Assembly: GCA_902782815.1 (NCBI GenBank)
Contig: CACZOS010000130.1
Coordinates: 1 to 6,170 of the forward strand
Length of the DNA: 6,170 nucleotides
Reading direction: 5' to 3'
DNA from: an uncultured Lachnospiraceae bacterium
GTDB lineage: Bacteria > Bacillota > Clostridia > Lachnospirales > Lachnospiraceae
Of the stretch, positions 5,600 to 6,170 are shown piece by piece (the first letter of the stretch is position 1; each line of letters opens with the position of its first letter). The position numbers and the translations under genes are program-made. Under the pieces are notes generated by a model. That model was not told where the DNA came from and did no database searches. It worked only from the letters and a program-made list of their open reading frames with translations.

Positions 5600-6118
5600 T
5601 TAAATATGTTCTCCGATGATTTTTTCCATCCAGATCATATTATACCAGCGGCCGAATTTACGGCCGCACTGATGAAACACCCCCACCCTGGTGTAGCCAA
5701 GATGGCTGTGAAATTGTTCGCTGTTTCTTGTCAGATATTGATCCTCCACAATGGGATCACCTATACATGCATAGAGATTCAGGATCCCCATGGATCTCAG
5801 TTTTTCTTCAAGGGCCTGATAGAGCAGTCGGCCGTATCCCTTTCCTTTGGCATTCTTCCTCAGGTAGATGGTCACTTCACAGGAACAGGCGTATGCCTCT
5901 CTTTTTTTGAAAGCACCCGCATAAGTATATCCCTGTATGATCCCGTCCTCTTCCAGAACCAGATAAGGATACTTCCCCAGGATGTCCTCAATGCGGTCCC
6001 TGAATTCCTCCAATGAGGGAACGGAACACTCAAAGCTTATGGCGGTATTCTCCACATAGTAGGCATAGATTTCCAACAGGCTCCCGGCATCCTCGGGCAC
6101 CGCATATCTGATCTTCAT
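5600..6118 (-). CDS. Phosphinothricin N-acetyltransferase-like GNAT (PAT/MddA family)
   Basis: This complete 172-residue GNAT resembles the PAT/Bar/MddA group, which acetylates the amino group of glutamate-like compounds such as phosphinothricin, methionine sulfoximine and methionine sulfone using acetyl-CoA. Family signatures in order: ENTAISFE (23-30), YPYLVLEEDG (50-59), GYTYAGAFKKREAY (63-76), the acetyl-CoA loop KGKGYGR (91-97), GILNLYACIGDP (111-122), EDQYLTRNSEQFHSHLGY (125-142) and FHQCGRKFGRWYNMIWMEK (148-166). The start has AAGGAG (6126-6131) 7 nt upstream, the best ribosome site in the window. It is the first visible gene of the minus-strand run, with 26 nt to the NudC-ARH start. 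A resistance role is known for some relatives, but housekeeping detoxification of oxidised methionine derivatives is equally likely; the sequence does not decide. Confidence 0.92.
   Translation of the reverse strand: MKIRYAVPEDAGSLLEIYAYYVENTAISFECSVPSLEEFRDRIEDILGKYPYLVLEEDGIIQGYTYAGAFKKREAYACSCEVTIYLRKNAKGKGYGRLLYQALEEKLRSMGILNLYACIGDPIVEDQYLTRNSEQFHSHLGYTRVGVFHQCGRKFGRWYNMIWMEKIIGEHI
5648..5667. repeat. GC-rich 7-bp inverted repeat near the 3' end of the PAT-like gene
   Basis: GCGGCCG (5648-5654) and CGGCCGC (5661-5667) are exact reverse complements around a 6-nt loop. They lie about 46-67 nt before the stop, in the codons for the conserved CGRKFGRW motif. The stem is all G/C and should fold stably in mRNA. 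No T-run follows on the minus strand, so it is not an intrinsic terminator. It may be a by-product of using GGC/CGC codons for a repeated Gly-Arg motif. Confidence 0.4.
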
Positions 6119-6125
6119 GGCAGAT

Positions 6126-6161
6126 CTCCTTAAAAACTGTTATTGGTATCGTTCCACTATA
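6126..6161 (-). promoter_or_regulatory. Ribosome site and possible -10 box of the minus-strand operon
   Basis: AAGGAG (6126-6131) lies 7 nt before the ATG at 6118 and is convincing. A TATAGT hexamer (6161-6156 on the minus strand), 37 nt before the ATG, could be a -10 box. Its -35 partner would fall beyond the window edge, so the promoter part is only a suggestion, and genes further right could instead share the transcript. Confidence 0.35.
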
Positions 6162-6170
6162 CTCAGCACA

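Noticed and set aside
5596..5607. 12-nt AT palindrome (ATATTTAAATAT) over the PAT-like stop codon
   Set aside because: AT-only palindromes of this length are expected in short intergenic DNA. There is no GC stem or T-run, so it is not a terminator.
5552..6016. 154-codon plus-strand frame opposite the PAT-like gene
   Set aside because: It lies opposite a gene whose family motifs are continuous over its whole length, has no ribosome site of note and shows no domain.

Overview
The window reads as chromosomal DNA from a low-to-mid GC Firmicute, most likely a gut Clostridia/Lachnospiraceae-type bacterium. This is inferred from strong AAGGAG-type ribosome sites, an RsbU/SpoIIE-type phosphatase, a NudC homologue with a non-proteobacterial specificity motif, and the tight gene packing. 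No rRNA, tRNA, insertion sequence, integrase or CRISPR array is visible.

Layout. (1) Bases 1 to about 694, minus strand, hold the 5' part of a gene running off the left edge. It encodes a PD-(D/E)XK-like nuclease segment followed by a superfamily-1 type P-loop, cut just after Walker A. (2) About 695-792 is the divergent intergenic and promoter region. (3) 793-1452, plus strand, is a complete DhaL-type kinase subunit without DhaK or DhaM partners in view. (4) 1449-6118, minus strand, is a compact four-gene run. In transcription order it holds a phosphinothricin-acetyltransferase-like GNAT (5600-6118), a 622-residue NudC NADH pyrophosphatase fused to an ADP-ribosylglycohydrolase (3705-5573), a second GNAT (3129-3680), and a membrane-anchored sensor PP2C/SpoIIE-type phosphatase (1449-3125). 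Gaps are 26, 24 and 3 nt, so one transcript starting just beyond the right edge is the simplest reading.

The centrepiece is the NudC-ARH fusion. Both halves keep every catalytic residue I can check: the zinc ribbon, a perfect Nudix box, and both metal-binding clusters of the glycohydrolase. The ADP-ribosylglycohydrolase half also carries its own in-frame ATG, preceded by an AAGGAG ribosome site identical over 11 nt to the one in front of the first gene of the run. This suggests a recent fusion of two cistrons, or two products from one ORF. Functionally, the pair suggests removal of ADP-ribose (or an NAD-derived adduct) from a target, coupled to hydrolysis of the pyrophosphate in the released nucleotide.

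The run converges on the DhaL gene, and the two stop codons share a single TTAA, leaving no room for an intergenic terminator.
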